NCBI GenBank assembly: GCA_041906465.1
Contig: JAYRJE010000011.1
Coordinates: 162,946-226,945, forward strand
From: Didemnitutus sp041906465
GTDB taxonomy: Bacteria; Verrucomicrobiota; Verrucomicrobiia; Opitutales; Opitutaceae
DNA: 64,000 nucleotides
Direction of reading: 5' to 3'
The position numbers and the translations under genes were made by a program. Positions 18,880-29,400 of this stretch are shown piece after piece. Numbering within the stretch: position 1 is the first letter of the stretch; the number at the start of each line of letters is the position of its first letter. Below the pieces are notes generated by a model. The model was not told the DNA's origin, searched no databases, and saw nothing but the letters and a program-made list of their open reading frames with translations.

Positions 18880-19914
18880 ATGAAAAAGGCTCTTATCACC
18901 GGCATCACCGGCCAGGACGGTTCGTATCTCGCTGAATTTCTCCTGGCGAAAGGCTACGAAGTGCACGGCGTCATCCGTCGCGCTTCGACCTTCAACACGA
19001 GCCGCATCGACCACCTTTACCGCGACCCGCACATCAATGGCGTGCGCCTGTTCCTGCACTACGGCGACCTGGCTGACTCGGTGCAGATGGTGAAACTGCT
19101 CTACAACCTCCAGCCGGACGAAATCTACAACCTCGCCGCGCAGTCGCACGTGCGGGTGTCGTTTGACATTCCGGAATACACCGGTGACGTCACGGGCGTC
19201 GGTGCCGTGCGCATCCTCGAGGCGATCCGCGAGGCGGGTCTCGTGAAGAAGTGCCGCTATTATCAGGCGTCGTCTTCGGAGATGTTCGGCAAGGTGCAGG
19301 AAGTGCCGCAGGTGGAGACCACGCCGTTCTGGCCGCGCTCGCCCTATGGTTGCGCCAAGATGTATGCGCACTGGCTGACGGTGAATTACCGCGAGAGCTA
19401 CAACCTGCACGCCTCGTCAGGCATCCTCTTCAACCACGAGAGCCCGCGCCGCGGCGAGACGTTCGTGACGCGCAAGATCACCCGCGCCGCCACGCGCATC
19501 AAGCTGGGCCTCCAGGATTCGCTCTACATGGGCAATCTCGATGCCAAGCGCGATTGGGGCTACGCGAAGGAATACGTCGAGATGATGTGGGTCATGCTCC
19601 AGCAGGATCAGCCGGACGATTACGTCGTGGCCACGAACGAGACGCACACGGTGAAGGAGTTCATCGAGGAAACGTTCGGCCTGCTCGATCTCGACTGGCA
19701 GCAATACGTCAAATACGACGCGCGCTACGAGCGCCCCGCCGAGGTCGATTTGCTCATCGGCAATCCGGTCAAGGCCAAGCAGCAGCTCGGGTGGGAACCG
19801 AAGGTGCGTTTCAAGGAGTTGGTGAAAATCATGACTGAGGCCGATCTCGAACTCGCGAAGCGCGAAGCCCAAATCGCCGCGCTGCCCGAGCCGTCGAAAG
19901 CGCCGTTCGCCTAA
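18880..19914 (+). CDS. gmd: GDP-mannose 4,6-dehydratase
   Basis: 344 residues. It converts GDP-D-mannose to GDP-4-keto-6-deoxy-D-mannose, the first step to GDP-L-fucose. An extended-SDR Rossmann motif TGITGQDGSYLAEFLL lies at the N terminus; the active-site region has SSSEMFGKVQEVPQ and the catalytic YGCAK. The family-typical NFNHESPRRGETFVTRK-like stretch is also present (FNHESPRRGETFVTRKITR). It is followed by fcl after a 102-bp gap filled by a palindromic repeat. Confidence 0.97.
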   Translation: MKKALITGITGQDGSYLAEFLLAKGYEVHGVIRRASTFNTSRIDHLYRDPHINGVRLFLHYGDLADSVQMVKLLYNLQPDEIYNLAAQSHVRVSFDIPEYTGDVTGVGAVRILEAIREAGLVKKCRYYQASSSEMFGKVQEVPQVETTPFWPRSPYGCAKMYAHWLTVNYRESYNLHASSGILFNHESPRRGETFVTRKITRAATRIKLGLQDSLYMGNLDAKRDWGYAKEYVEMMWVMLQQDQPDDYVVATNETHTVKEFIEETFGLLDLDWQQYVKYDARYERPAEVDLLIGNPVKAKQQLGWEPKVRFKELVKIMTEADLELAKREAQIAALPEPSKAPFA

Positions 19915-19922
19915 GACTTGTT

Positions 19923-20000
19923 GCCCACGAAACACACGAATGGACACGAAAACGTCCGGGCATGATTTGGCTTTCGTGTCGTTTCGTGTGTTTCGTGGGC
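19923..20000. repeat. Long inverted repeat, CCCACGAAACACACGAA family
   Basis: The left arm (19923-19952) and right arm (19971-20000) are complementary over 30 bases with only about three mismatches. The arms are built from CACGAA units. A half copy (CCACGAAATACACGAA) occurs at 63848-63863 next to the IS630-type element. The transcript would form a strong hairpin between gmd and fcl. Confidence 0.85.
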
Positions 20001-20016
20001 CAACTCTGAATCCGAA

Positions 20017-20955
20017 ATGAAGCTCTTCATCGCAGGTCACCAAGGCATGGTCGGCGCCGCGCTCGTGCGACGTTTCGAGCGCGAGCCGGGTGTGTCTCTC
20101 GCGCTGCGTTCGCGCCGCGAGGGTCTCGATCTGACCAACCAGGCCGCCGTGAACGCGTTCTACGCCGCCGAGAAGCCCGACGTCGCGATCATCGCGGCCG
20201 CGAAAGTCGGCGGCATTCACGCCAACAACACCTTTCCGGCCGAGTTTCTCTACGAGAATCTCGCCATTGCGGCCAATTGCATCCACGGCGCCTACGCCGC
20301 CGGCGTGAAACGCGTGCTCTTCCTCGGCAGCTCGTGCATCTACCCGAAACACGCGCCGCAACCGATGCCGGAGGACTGCCTGCTGACCAGTCCGCTCGAG
20401 CCGACGAACGAGGCCTACGCCATCGCCAAGATCGCCGGCCTCAAGCTCGCGCAATACTACCGCAAGCAATACGGCGTGCTTTATCACTCCGCGATGCCGA
20501 CCAACCTCTACGGCCCGGCCGACAATTACCATTTGCAGAACTCACACGTGCTGCCGGCGCTGATCCGCAAGTTCCATGAGGCGAAGGAAGCCGGCCGCGC
20601 CGAAGTCGTCGCCTGGGGCACCGGTTCGCCGAAGCGTGAATTTCTCCATGTGGACGATCTTGCCGACGCCTGCGCCTTTCTCCTCCGCCAGGACAATCCG
20701 CCCGAATGGATCAACGTCGGCACTGGCACGGACGTCACCATCAAGGAACTTACGGAGATCGTTGCGGACGTGACGGGATTTCAGGGGCGCATCGTGTGGG
20801 ACACCTCGAAACCGGACGGCACGCCCCGCAAGCTCATGGATGTCGCGCGCCTTACCGCTCTCGGCTGGCGGGCGCGTCTCGGCCTCCGGGAAGGTGTCGC
20901 GCAAACTTACGCCTCCTTCCTCGCGGAAAAGGCGGCCGGCACGCTGCGCGGGTGA
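20017..20955 (+). CDS. fcl: GDP-L-fucose synthase
   Basis: 312 residues. It epimerises and reduces GDP-4-keto-6-deoxymannose to GDP-L-fucose with NADPH. The Rossmann start IAGHQGMVGAALVRRF, FLGSSCIYPKHAPQPMPE and the catalytic YAIAK are all typical of the SDR-family enzyme (WcaG/Fcl). Forms a two-gene pathway unit with gmd and supplies fucose for the surface polysaccharide suggested by the 3-7 kb region. Confidence 0.96.
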   Translation: MKLFIAGHQGMVGAALVRRFEREPGVSLALRSRREGLDLTNQAAVNAFYAAEKPDVAIIAAAKVGGIHANNTFPAEFLYENLAIAANCIHGAYAAGVKRVLFLGSSCIYPKHAPQPMPEDCLLTSPLEPTNEAYAIAKIAGLKLAQYYRKQYGVLYHSAMPTNLYGPADNYHLQNSHVLPALIRKFHEAKEAGRAEVVAWGTGSPKREFLHVDDLADACAFLLRQDNPPEWINVGTGTDVTIKELTEIVADVTGFQGRIVWDTSKPDGTPRKLMDVARLTALGWRARLGLREGVAQTYASFLAEKAAGTLRG

Positions 20956-21018
20956 GTCGCGGGCGGGCGCTCAAGTTGCCCGCGGAATGTGACGATTGAG
21001 GGCCGTATCCACGGTCCC

Positions 21019-23745
21019 ATGTCCGATCCGCCACCCGGAGCGGTTGATGCCGCTCTGCCCTCCGCCGACGCCTCCCGTTCGGCCGTAGAGCCATTGCCCG
21101 AACGCGATGGCGGCGGAAGCGTGCTCGCTCCCGGCCGGCGGTGGCGGAATTTCCAGGTGCAAAGTGCGTTCGGGGCCGGGTTTCTCGCGACTGACGCGAC
21201 TGCGATGGAGGACGTGGTGTTGCACGCGCGTCCGATCGATGAGTCCGTCGGCATGCGGCGGGAGGCGTGGCAGCGGCTGGCGCAGCTGGGTTCAGATGGG
21301 CTGGTGCCGTTGATCGAAGCACACGAGGAAAACGGCTGGCGCTTCGAAGTGACCGCGATTCCGCAGGGCGTGCCGCTACGCGAGTGGATGGCTGCGCACC
21401 GGATGGGACTCCCGGAAATCGAGACACTGGTGCGGCAGCTGGCGGTCCAACTGGAAACGCTGCACGAAAACGGGGTCGTGCACCTGCGTGTCCAACCTTC
21501 CTCGGTGTTCATCGTGGACGACGGCCAGGGTTGGCAGGTGAAGCTGGGTGGTTTCGAGGCGGCGACACTGCACAGCCAAACCGATCTCGTGCCGATCGCG
21601 GTGAATCCCTACTACGCGCCGCCGGAGGCGGCGGGGTTGTTCCGACACAAGCCGGGCGTCGAACTTTGTGCGTGGGACTGGTGGGGATTGGGACGCGTGG
21701 TGCAGGAGATCATCCACGGCAATCACGTCTACGGGCTGTTGTTCGAACGCGATGTGACGAAGGAGCCACCCGAGTTGCGGGCGCGGGCGGAGACGGCGTT
21801 GCTTGATCGCGACCCCTCCGGAGTGCGGGCCGGCGCGGTGGAGTTGTTGCCTGACTCGGCGAGCGCGCGGGTGCGCGTGCTGTTGCGGGGCTTGCTGGCC
21901 AGTTCGCGTGATGGCCGCTGGCAGGGCGACCAAATCCTCCATTGGGTCCAAGGCGAAAACGTTCCCGATCGCTACGATCTGGCCCGCGATGCGCGGCTGT
22001 TTCGATGGGGGCGCCGGTCGTTTACGGTGCCGGAGGCCGCGGAGTTTTTTCTCCAGCCGGACTACGCGTTCGATGGACTGCTGCAGCTGTTTCCGTCGCG
22101 GCCCGAGGAGCCGAGCATGCGCTCGTTTCTCGCGGAGCTGCCGTCGCTGCGGTCCGAACACGAACGTGTCGAACAGATTCTCGGTTACATTGACTCGTTT
22201 GCGTGGCAGCAGCACCCGTTGTCTGCGCGCCGTGCGGCCGTGGCCGGCCTGGCGTGGCGGACGCTGGCGCCTTCCGGTTTCAGCGCGCCGCTCGCGGTGC
22301 AACGCTGGCGGCTCGATCCGCCGGGCCTGCAGGAAATGTTGGCGGATGCGCCGCCGACCGAGGCGCTCGGCTTTGCTCACGTCCTGAGCCACGGGGCGTA
22401 TCGCCGGGCGGTGGAGGCCGTCGATGCAGCGGCCGGCCGCACGCTCGCGCTGCTGGCCGGTGCGGGCTTCGATGCGCTCCAGCTCGCCCTCGCGCGTGGC
22501 TGGATTGCCGAGGCGGACGAGGCCGTCCAAGCGCACCTGCTGTGGTTCGCTTTCGAGGCGGAAAAGGACCTTGCCGCCCGCCGCGATCGCCTGCGCAGCG
22601 CTTACGCGACCGTGACGGAGCCCGAACTTTCGGCGCTGCTTGCGAAGGAAAAGCCGTCGCGGGCCGAACTGGTGCTGCTGGCCTTCGCGGGAGAACGGGC
22701 GCGCGAGTTCGGTTTCGTCACTCACGCGGAATGGGGCGCCCGTCGCGCGGCGGAACTGAACGAGTTGGCGGGCCGGCTCCGCGCCGCGATTTTCTGGCAG
22801 CGCGCGGCGCGAGTCATCGCGGCGACTCCCGGCTTGTTGGGCCGCTGGCCGGCATTTGTTGCGGTTTGGGCGGCTCCGCTCGCCCTCGCGGCGGCAGGCC
22901 GCGCGTGGGTCTGGGTGGCGGTGCTGGCTGGCGTTGCGTTCGGCGCGCGCTGGGTTGCCCGGGCCGGATTGAACGCGCTGCTCCGCACGCAAGTGCCGGG
23001 CGCGGCTCCCTGGACTTGGCGCGATGGCCCGGCCCGCGCTGCTCGGGCCGCGCGCGAGGCCGTCGCGGCTCTCGACGCGTCGCAGCGTGCCAACGCCCTG
23101 GCTGACTTTGCCGTCGCCTGCGGTGAAATCCGACAACTTTCCCGCAAAGACACCGCGATCCCGGCCGCGCCGTCCCGGCTGATCGCATTTTGGATCGCCG
23201 GCGTTGCCCTGTGTGTGATTCCGGTCGGATTTTGCCTCCTGCCGTGGGTCGGGATCGATTTCGCGCCGCGCCCCGCGATGCCGGCCTTGGTGCGACAGGT
23301 AAGCATTGCGCGTCCACCGGAGACGACGGCGAGCGCCGATGGGGCGCTTTACGAAATGGTGGATGACGGCTTCGGCCGGCGTCGCCGCGGCCCGTTGCGC
23401 GCTTGGGACATCCCGTCGGCGCCGCCGCAACCCATCTCGGTGCTGCGGATCAATCCCGCCTCCGCGGCTCAACGCGCCTACGCGCGCGTCGGTGCGGAAC
23501 TGCTGCTCGAGCCCTATCCGCGCAAGGATCTGAAGGTGACGCTCGCCGTGCCTGTGCCGGCCAATGGCGAATGGGCCGTCGTGCTCTACGATACCGGCGA
23601 AAGTGAACTGGCGGACCGCCGGACCTTTTTCCTGCCCGGCGCACCGCTCGAGAAACAGTGGTATTGGGTCGGCAATCGTCGCGTCGTTTACCTCGGTCCG
23701 CCTCCGCGCTTGCCGGAGCTGCTAAAAAACCTTGCGCCGCCCTGA
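21019..23745 (+). CDS. Membrane-bound protein with degenerate protein-kinase fold (pseudokinase)
   Basis: About 908 residues. ATG 21019 is preferred; an in-frame GTG 30 bp upstream is possible. Residues ~40-330 follow the Ser/Thr kinase layout, but the key positions are gone: the glycine loop reads FGAGFLATD, the VAIK lysine region reads VVLHARPID, the HRDLKPxN loop reads HLRVQPSSV and DFG reads GGFEA. The kinase landmark NPYYAPPEA (APE motif) is kept. A large helical middle follows, then two hydrophobic hairpins (~residues 605-660) and a third (IAFWIAGVALCVIPVGFCLL, ~720). The C-terminal ~165 residues face the other side. It should bind, or scaffold, rather than phosphorylate. Partner unknown. 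Confidence 0.75.
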   Translation: MSDPPPGAVDAALPSADASRSAVEPLPERDGGGSVLAPGRRWRNFQVQSAFGAGFLATDATAMEDVVLHARPIDESVGMRREAWQRLAQLGSDGLVPLIEAHEENGWRFEVTAIPQGVPLREWMAAHRMGLPEIETLVRQLAVQLETLHENGVVHLRVQPSSVFIVDDGQGWQVKLGGFEAATLHSQTDLVPIAVNPYYAPPEAAGLFRHKPGVELCAWDWWGLGRVVQEIIHGNHVYGLLFERDVTKEPPELRARAETALLDRDPSGVRAGAVELLPDSASARVRVLLRGLLASSRDGRWQGDQILHWVQGENVPDRYDLARDARLFRWGRRSFTVPEAAEFFLQPDYAFDGLLQLFPSRPEEPSMRSFLAELPSLRSEHERVEQILGYIDSFAWQQHPLSARRAAVAGLAWRTLAPSGFSAPLAVQRWRLDPPGLQEMLADAPPTEALGFAHVLSHGAYRRAVEAVDAAAGRTLALLAGAGFDALQLALARGWIAEADEAVQAHLLWFAFEAEKDLAARRDRLRSAYATVTEPELSALLAKEKPSRAELVLLAFAGERAREFGFVTHAEWGARRAAELNELAGRLRAAIFWQRAARVIAATPGLLGRWPAFVAVWAAPLALAAAGRAWVWVAVLAGVAFGARWVARAGLNALLRTQVPGAAPWTWRDGPARAARAAREAVAALDASQRANALADFAVACGEIRQLSRKDTAIPAAPSRLIAFWIAGVALCVIPVGFCLLPWVGIDFAPRPAMPALVRQVSIARPPETTASADGALYEMVDDGFGRRRRGPLRAWDIPSAPPQPISVLRINPASAAQRAYARVGAELLLEPYPRKDLKVTLAVPVPANGEWAVVLYDTGESELADRRTFFLPGAPLEKQWYWVGNRRVVYLGPPPRLPELLKNLAPP

Positions 23746-23769
23746 GCTCTTTGGGCTCATGACGGCGAC

Positions 23770-24916
23770 ATGATCGCTCCCGAAACTTTCTCGCACCTCG
23801 AGCTCATCAAGAAGCGCGCCGGCTACTTGTGGAGGTTTCTTTGACGTCGAACAAAAGCAGCGCGAAATAGAGGCGATGGAGGCGCAGATGGGCGCCCCGG
23901 ATTTCTGGAACAATACCGATAAAGCCCAGAAACACATCGCCAAGGTCAACGGCCTGAAAAAGACCATCGGCGGACTCGTGGCTTTCAACAAGAAGCTCGA
24001 CGACGTCGCCGTCATGGTGGAACTCATCGAGTCCGCCGACGCCGCCGAACAGGAGGCTTATGCGAAGGAACTCGACACCAACGTCTCCGCGATGGTCGAG
24101 GAGCTCGATAAGCTCGAGATCGCCTCGTTCCTCACCGGCCAGTTCGACCGCAACAATGCCATCTTCTCGATCCAGTCCGGCGCCGGCGGCACCGAGTCGA
24201 ACGACTGGTGCGACATGCTTTTCCGCATGTATCTGCGCTGGGCCGAGCGCCGCGGCTTCGAAGTCGAAGTGCAGGACGTGCAGATGGGCGACCAAGCCGG
24301 CATCACCAAGGCCACGCTCCTCATCAAGGGCGAGAATGCCTACGGCTACGCCAAGGCCGAGCGCGGCGTGCATCGCCTCGTGCGCATCAGCCCGTTTGAC
24401 GCGAACAAGCGACGCCACACGTCGTTCTGCGCCGTCGACGTCGTGGCGGAAGTCACCGACGAGATCGAGATCGAGATTCCCGACAGCGAAATCCGCGTCG
24501 ACGTCTATCGCTCCTCCGGCAAGGGCGGCCAAGGCGTCAACACGACCGACTCCGCCGTGCGCCTCACGCACATCCCGACCGGCATGGTCGTGGTCTGCCA
24601 AAACGAGCGTTCGCAGATCAAGAACCGCGCCAGCGCGATGAACGTGCTCAAAGCCCGCCTCTACGAAAAGAAGCAGGACGAGCAACGCAGCGAGATGGAG
24701 AAATTCTACGGCGAAAAAGGCGAAATCGGGTGGGGCAGCCAGATCCGCAGCTACGTGCTGCAGCCTTACCAGATGGTGAAGGACCTGCGCACCGGCGTCT
24801 CGACCAGCGACACGCAAGGCGTGCTCGACGGCGATCTCGACCGCTTCGTCTACGCCTGGCTCCGCGCCGGCTGCCCGCGCCATCGCAACAAGGACATTCA
24901 GATGGACGACGAGTGA
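23770..24916 (+). CDS. prfB: Peptide chain release factor 2 (two frames joined by programmed +1 frameshift)
   Basis: It terminates translation at UGA and UAA. Translation starts at ATG 23770, reads 24 codons to CTT at 23839-23841, meets TGA (23842-23844), shifts +1 and continues from GAC at 23843 to 24916, giving about 381 residues. The peptidyl-hydrolase motif GKGGQGVN (GGQ near residue 251) and the RF2 stop-recognition SPF (ISPFDANKRR) are intact. The frameshift lets low RF2 levels favour its own synthesis. It stands between the pseudokinase gene, 24 bp upstream, and a repeat. Confidence 0.96.
23831..23845 (+). promoter_or_regulatory. prfB: RF2 programmed +1 frameshift site
   Basis: GGAGG acts as an internal Shine-Dalgarno, then TTT, then the slippery CTT-TGA-C. 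The spacing of 3 nt between the SD-like element and CTT is the same as in Escherichia coli prfB. Confidence 0.93.
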
Positions 24917-25056
24917 GCGGAGGACGGACGACCGAGGACAGAGGACGGAGGACTGAAACCGGAGAAACGAAAACACAGCGCCGTCCACTTTCCGCCTAAC
25001 ACGCACGCGCCATTTGAATATTTCCGTCCTCCGTATTCCGTCCTCCGTCTTCTGAC
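24917..25056. repeat. Inverted repeat of GGAGGACGGA units
   Basis: The left part carries GGAGGACGGACGACCGAGG; the right part carries CCGTCCTCCGTATTCCGTCC. These are imperfectly complementary over about 40 bases and fill the gap between prfB and the next gene. The same unit recurs at 63782-63825. Confidence 0.75.
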
Positions 25057-25058
25057 CC

Positions 25059-26492
25059 ATGTCCGGCCTCGACCACGCTCACATCCAGTCTTCTCTCGGC
25101 GCGCAGCCGCTCTTCGAGGCGAAGACCTGGCAGCTCTCGCCCGAGGCATGGCCGCTCACGCCGGAGCAGGTGCAGCAGCTCGAGCAGATCGGCACGGCCT
25201 GCCTGGAGTTTCACCAGGCGCTCGAAACGCTCTACACGCGGTCGGCGGCGGGCAAAAATCTCCTTCGCAACAAACCGCTGCTCGCGCCGTGGGTCGCAGA
25301 CTACCTCGATCGCGGCAAACCCGCCGAACTGATCCGCCACGCGCGCGATCCGAAGAACCGCGGCGCCTTTCCCACGGTGTTGCGTCCGGATCTGTTGCTC
25401 ACGGAAGACGGCTTCGCTCTCACCGAGCTCGACTCGGTGCCTGGCGGCATCGGCCTCACGGCGTTTCTGAACCGCCTCTACGCCGACGAAGCGGGCGACC
25501 GCGTGCTCGGCCACGGCGACGCGATGATCGAGAACTTCTACGCGTCACTCGCCGGCTTGCGCCCCGAGGCGCGCAATCCGCTCATCGTGATTCTCGTCAG
25601 CGAAGAGGCCGGCACGTATCGCCCCGAAATGCAGTGGCTCGCCGAGGAGCTGCAACGGCGTGGTCGTCGGGTTTACTGCCTCGCTCCGGACGACGTCTTC
25701 CCGCTTGGCGGCGAACTCTTCTTCGACATCGATGGCGCGCCCGAGAAGATCGACATCATCTACCGCTTCTTCGAGCTGTTCGACTGGGCGAACGTCCGCG
25801 TCGCCCCGCACATCCTCGAGGCGTGGAGTGCGGGCCAGGTCGCCATCGCGCCGCCGATGCGCCACTTTCAAGAGGAGAAGCTCGCGCTCGCGCTCTTCCA
25901 TCATCACCTGCTGGGCGAATTCTGGGCCGAGAATCTCTCGAGGAAATCCCTCGCGACGCTTCGTTCGCTCATCCCGCAATCGTGGATCATGGACCCGGCG
26001 CCGCTGCCGCCCGGCGCCGTGCTCGATGGTCCGCGCGTGGGTGGCCGGGCGCTCAACGATTGGCGCGACCTCATCGCCGCGTCGCAAAAGGAGCGCGACC
26101 TCATCATCAAGATTTCCGGTTTCCACGAGACCGCTTGGGGCGCACGCAGCGTGGTCCTCGGCAGCGATTGCTCGCGCGAGGAATGGCAGCAAGGCGTCGA
26201 ACAGGCGCTGAAGCTCGCGCCCACCAACCTCCACGTGCTGCAGGAATATCGGAAACCCAAACGCGTCGAACACACGCTCTACGTGAAGCCGGCCGGCGCC
26301 GGCGCGTTGGCGGCTCCACCCGTGGCGACGGCGCGCGCCGGCCGCCTGCGGCTGTGCCCCTACTACTTTGTCGTCGGTGGCACCGCCCGCCTCTCCGGCG
26401 CGCTCGCGACTTTCTGCCCGCCCGATAAGAAAATCATTCACGGGATGCAGGATGCAGCCTTGCTCCCGGCTAAGGTTTTCCCCTTAGCTTGA
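25059..26492 (+). CDS. Uncharacterised protein, possible circularly permuted ATP-grasp enzyme
   Basis: 477 residues, soluble, no signal peptide. A conserved-looking core has LLTEDGFALTELDSVPGGIG, LIVILVSEEAGTYRPEM, EKIDIIYRFFELFDW and IIKISGFHETAWGARSV. The glutamate-rich T-E-L-D-S-V-P-G-G stretch and the overall order recall glutathionylspermidine-synthase-like and type 2 circularly permuted ATP-grasp proteins, but I cannot confirm the ATP-binding residues. The next gene starts 3 bp after its stop, so the two are co-transcribed. No function is proposed. Confidence 0.55.
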   Translation: MSGLDHAHIQSSLGAQPLFEAKTWQLSPEAWPLTPEQVQQLEQIGTACLEFHQALETLYTRSAAGKNLLRNKPLLAPWVADYLDRGKPAELIRHARDPKNRGAFPTVLRPDLLLTEDGFALTELDSVPGGIGLTAFLNRLYADEAGDRVLGHGDAMIENFYASLAGLRPEARNPLIVILVSEEAGTYRPEMQWLAEELQRRGRRVYCLAPDDVFPLGGELFFDIDGAPEKIDIIYRFFELFDWANVRVAPHILEAWSAGQVAIAPPMRHFQEEKLALALFHHHLLGEFWAENLSRKSLATLRSLIPQSWIMDPAPLPPGAVLDGPRVGGRALNDWRDLIAASQKERDLIIKISGFHETAWGARSVVLGSDCSREEWQQGVEQALKLAPTNLHVLQEYRKPKRVEHTLYVKPAGAGALAAPPVATARAGRLRLCPYYFVVGGTARLSGALATFCPPDKKIIHGMQDAALLPAKVFPLA

Positions 26493-26495
26493 ACA

Positions 26496-29400
26496 GTGCG
26501 CATCGTCGGTCGTATCGGGAGCATTTTTCGCCTGAGTTCGTCGCGCTATTGGCGCGTGACGGTTTTTTTGTGCGCGCTTCTGTCTGGTGCTCCCACCCTT
26601 CGTGCCGCCGACGCGCCGGTCGATATCGCGGCCATCCGCCAGCGGGCGGAGAACGGCGACGCCGAGGCGCAAAACGCGCTCGGCAACTCGCTCGCGCAGG
26701 CGCGCGATCACGCCGGGGCCGTGGCGTGGTATCAACGGGCCGCCGCCAAAGGTTTTGCGCCGGCGCAATTCAACCTCGGCCTCGCTCACGAACTCGGACG
26801 CGGTGTCGCGGCGGACGAGAAGCAGGCCTTCAGCTACTATCTCCGTGCCGCGGAGCAGGGTTTTCCTGCGGCGCAGTTCAACGTCGGCAACATGTATGCC
26901 AGCGGCCGCGGCGTTGCGAAGGACGATTTCGAGGCGAGCATCTGGTTCAAAGCGGCCGCCGAGCGCGGCCTCGTCGAGGCGCAATACAACCTCGGCCTCA
27001 TCTACGAAGCCGGTCGCGGCCTGCGCAAGGACGAGGCCACGGCGGCGCGTTGGTATCAAGCCGCCGCCGAGCAGGGTTACGCCCGCGCCCAATACAACCT
27101 CGGCCTGCTCTACGAGGACGGTCGCGGAGTGAAGCAGGACGATGCCGCCGCGGTGCGCCTCTACCGCATGGCCGCATTCCAAGGCTTCGCGCCGGCGCAG
27201 AACAATCTGGGTTTGCTCTACGTGACCGGACGCGGCGGCCTTCCCGCTGACCCGGCCACCGCGTTTGCCTGGCTGACCCTCGGCACCGAAGGTGGCGCCA
27301 CTTCCCAAGGCCGCGATTACGTCGCCCGCACGCTCACGGCGGAGCAGCGCACGCAATCCGAGCGCGTGCTCACAGAGTTGCGCGGCCAGCTGCGCCGCCC
27401 TGCGTCCGCACCCCAAGTGGCAGCGGCAACTGACTCGGGGGCGCCCCGGCCGCCTGCACCGACCGGAGTGTCCGAGAAAACCCTCCGCGACGATCTGGAG
27501 CGGCTTCAGTCCGCGAACAACCGCCTCGCCGAGGCCAACCAGCGCCTCACCCTGGAGAAGGCCCGCGCCGAATCCGAGAAGGCGGAGCTGGAAAAATGGG
27601 CCCAGTCGCTCGAAAAATCGCTCAACGAGCGAGGCGACTCCGCGAACAATCTGGAACGCGCTCGCGCTGAGCTGGCCGAAGTGCAACGCCGCCTCGGCGA
27701 GAGCACGGCCCAAGTGGCCAAGCTGGAGAAGGACCTCGTCACCGCCCGTGAGGAAGTTGCGGCGAAGTCCGGCAACGACCTCCGCGCGTTGCAGGATGAA
27801 ATCGCGCGTCTGCGCCGTCTCGCTGGCGAAGCCAGCAGTCTCCGCGCGATCAACTCCCGCCTCGAAAACGATGTGGCGCGCCTGAAAACCGGCGCCACTT
27901 CTCCCGCGCAACTCGAACAGCTCCGTGAGCAGTTGAATACCTCGCTCGCCGCCGAGGAGAAGGCGCGGGCGGAACTCAAGACGGCCCTCGCCGAGCTGGC
28001 CTCCGCCCGCACCGCGACCGCGAACATTCCCGCGCTCCAAGCCGAGCTCGAGGCGGCGCGCACCGCGGCTAAGACCGCCGACGCCGCCGTCTCTGAACTT
28101 GGCTCGCTCCGGGAGCGGGTGCAGCAGTTGACCGACGAGAACGCGAAGCTCGCCGTCGCCGCCCAACGCAACGACGCACCGCTCGTGGCCGCGAAAAAGC
28201 AGATTGAAGATCTGCAGACCCAGCTCGCCGTCGCCGAGGCGGACCGCGCCAGCATCCGGCAGGACGCCGGCCAGCTCCGGGACGAGTTTCGCAAGACCCG
28301 CGATGCGCTCGCCGCGGCGGAACAGCAACGTCAGCAACTCCAGGCGGAACTCGCCTCGCTCCGCGAAGCCGCGCAGAGCGCGCAGGCGGCCGCCACGCAG
28401 CTTGCCAGCTTGCGGGCTGAAAACGAGCGGCTGACCGCCGCGGCGCGTGATACGCGTGAACTCGACGCCGCGCGTGTTCGTGTGGGCTCCTTGGAAAAGG
28501 AAGTGGCCGAGGCGACCGGCGCCCGCGCGCGCATCGCCGACGAACTCGCCGCGCTGAAGAAGAACCTGGCCCAAAGCGAGGCCGCCGCGGAGAATTTGCG
28601 CACCCAACTGGCGGCTGCGACTCAGGCGGCGGACGCCGCGCAGAGTGGTGCTGCCGCGGTTGTCGGACTGCGCGAGCAGCTCGCCGCCAGCGAAGCACGC
28701 GCGCTCACTGCGCAGAAGGAACTCTCCGCGCGGACGAGCGAGCTCCAGGCCCTGCAGCAGTCATTCGCCGCGGCCCGCAGCCAGGCGGAGCGTGTTCCCG
28801 CGCTCGAGCGCGACCTCGCGAGCGCCGCGCAGCAAACGCAACGCACGAGCGCGTTGGAGAAGGAACTCGCGACGGCTCGGTCTGCCCTCGCCGCCGCCGA
28901 GCAGGCCGCACAGCAGCGTGGTGCCGAGGCCGAGCAACTGCGCCAGCAGCTGACCCGGACCAGCAAGGACGAAGAGAAAAACAGTGACCTCGCGACCCGG
29001 CTCGCCGCCGCCGAGGACGCGCTCAAGCAGGTCAATACGACCTTGAGCGGCGCCCGGCTCGACCGGGAGCGGGCCGAGCGGCAGGCCGTTGCGGCCCAAC
29101 GCGAGCGCGACACCGCGCGCGCGGGCGTGGAGCCGTTGCGGCAGGAGCTTGCCGCCGCTCAGGCGGCGCTGGCGAAGGCGGAGCAGACGAGTCGCGATCT
29201 CGCGGCGGAGAAACAGTCTTTGCAGGGCCAATTGACCCAAGCGCGCGCCGCCGGCGCGGACGCCACCGCCACACAGGCCAAGCTCGGCGAGACCATTGCG
29301 GCCCTCGAGAAGGCGGACGCGGCGGCGCGCGAGCTGCGGACCCAGCTCGCAACGGCGAACACGCGCGCGGAGCGCGTGCCGCAGCTGGAGCAAGAATTGG

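Noticed and set aside
23842..23844. Apparent nonsense mutation in prfB
   Set aside because: Context CTT-TGA-C with GGAGG before it is the standard RF2 frameshift site, not damage.
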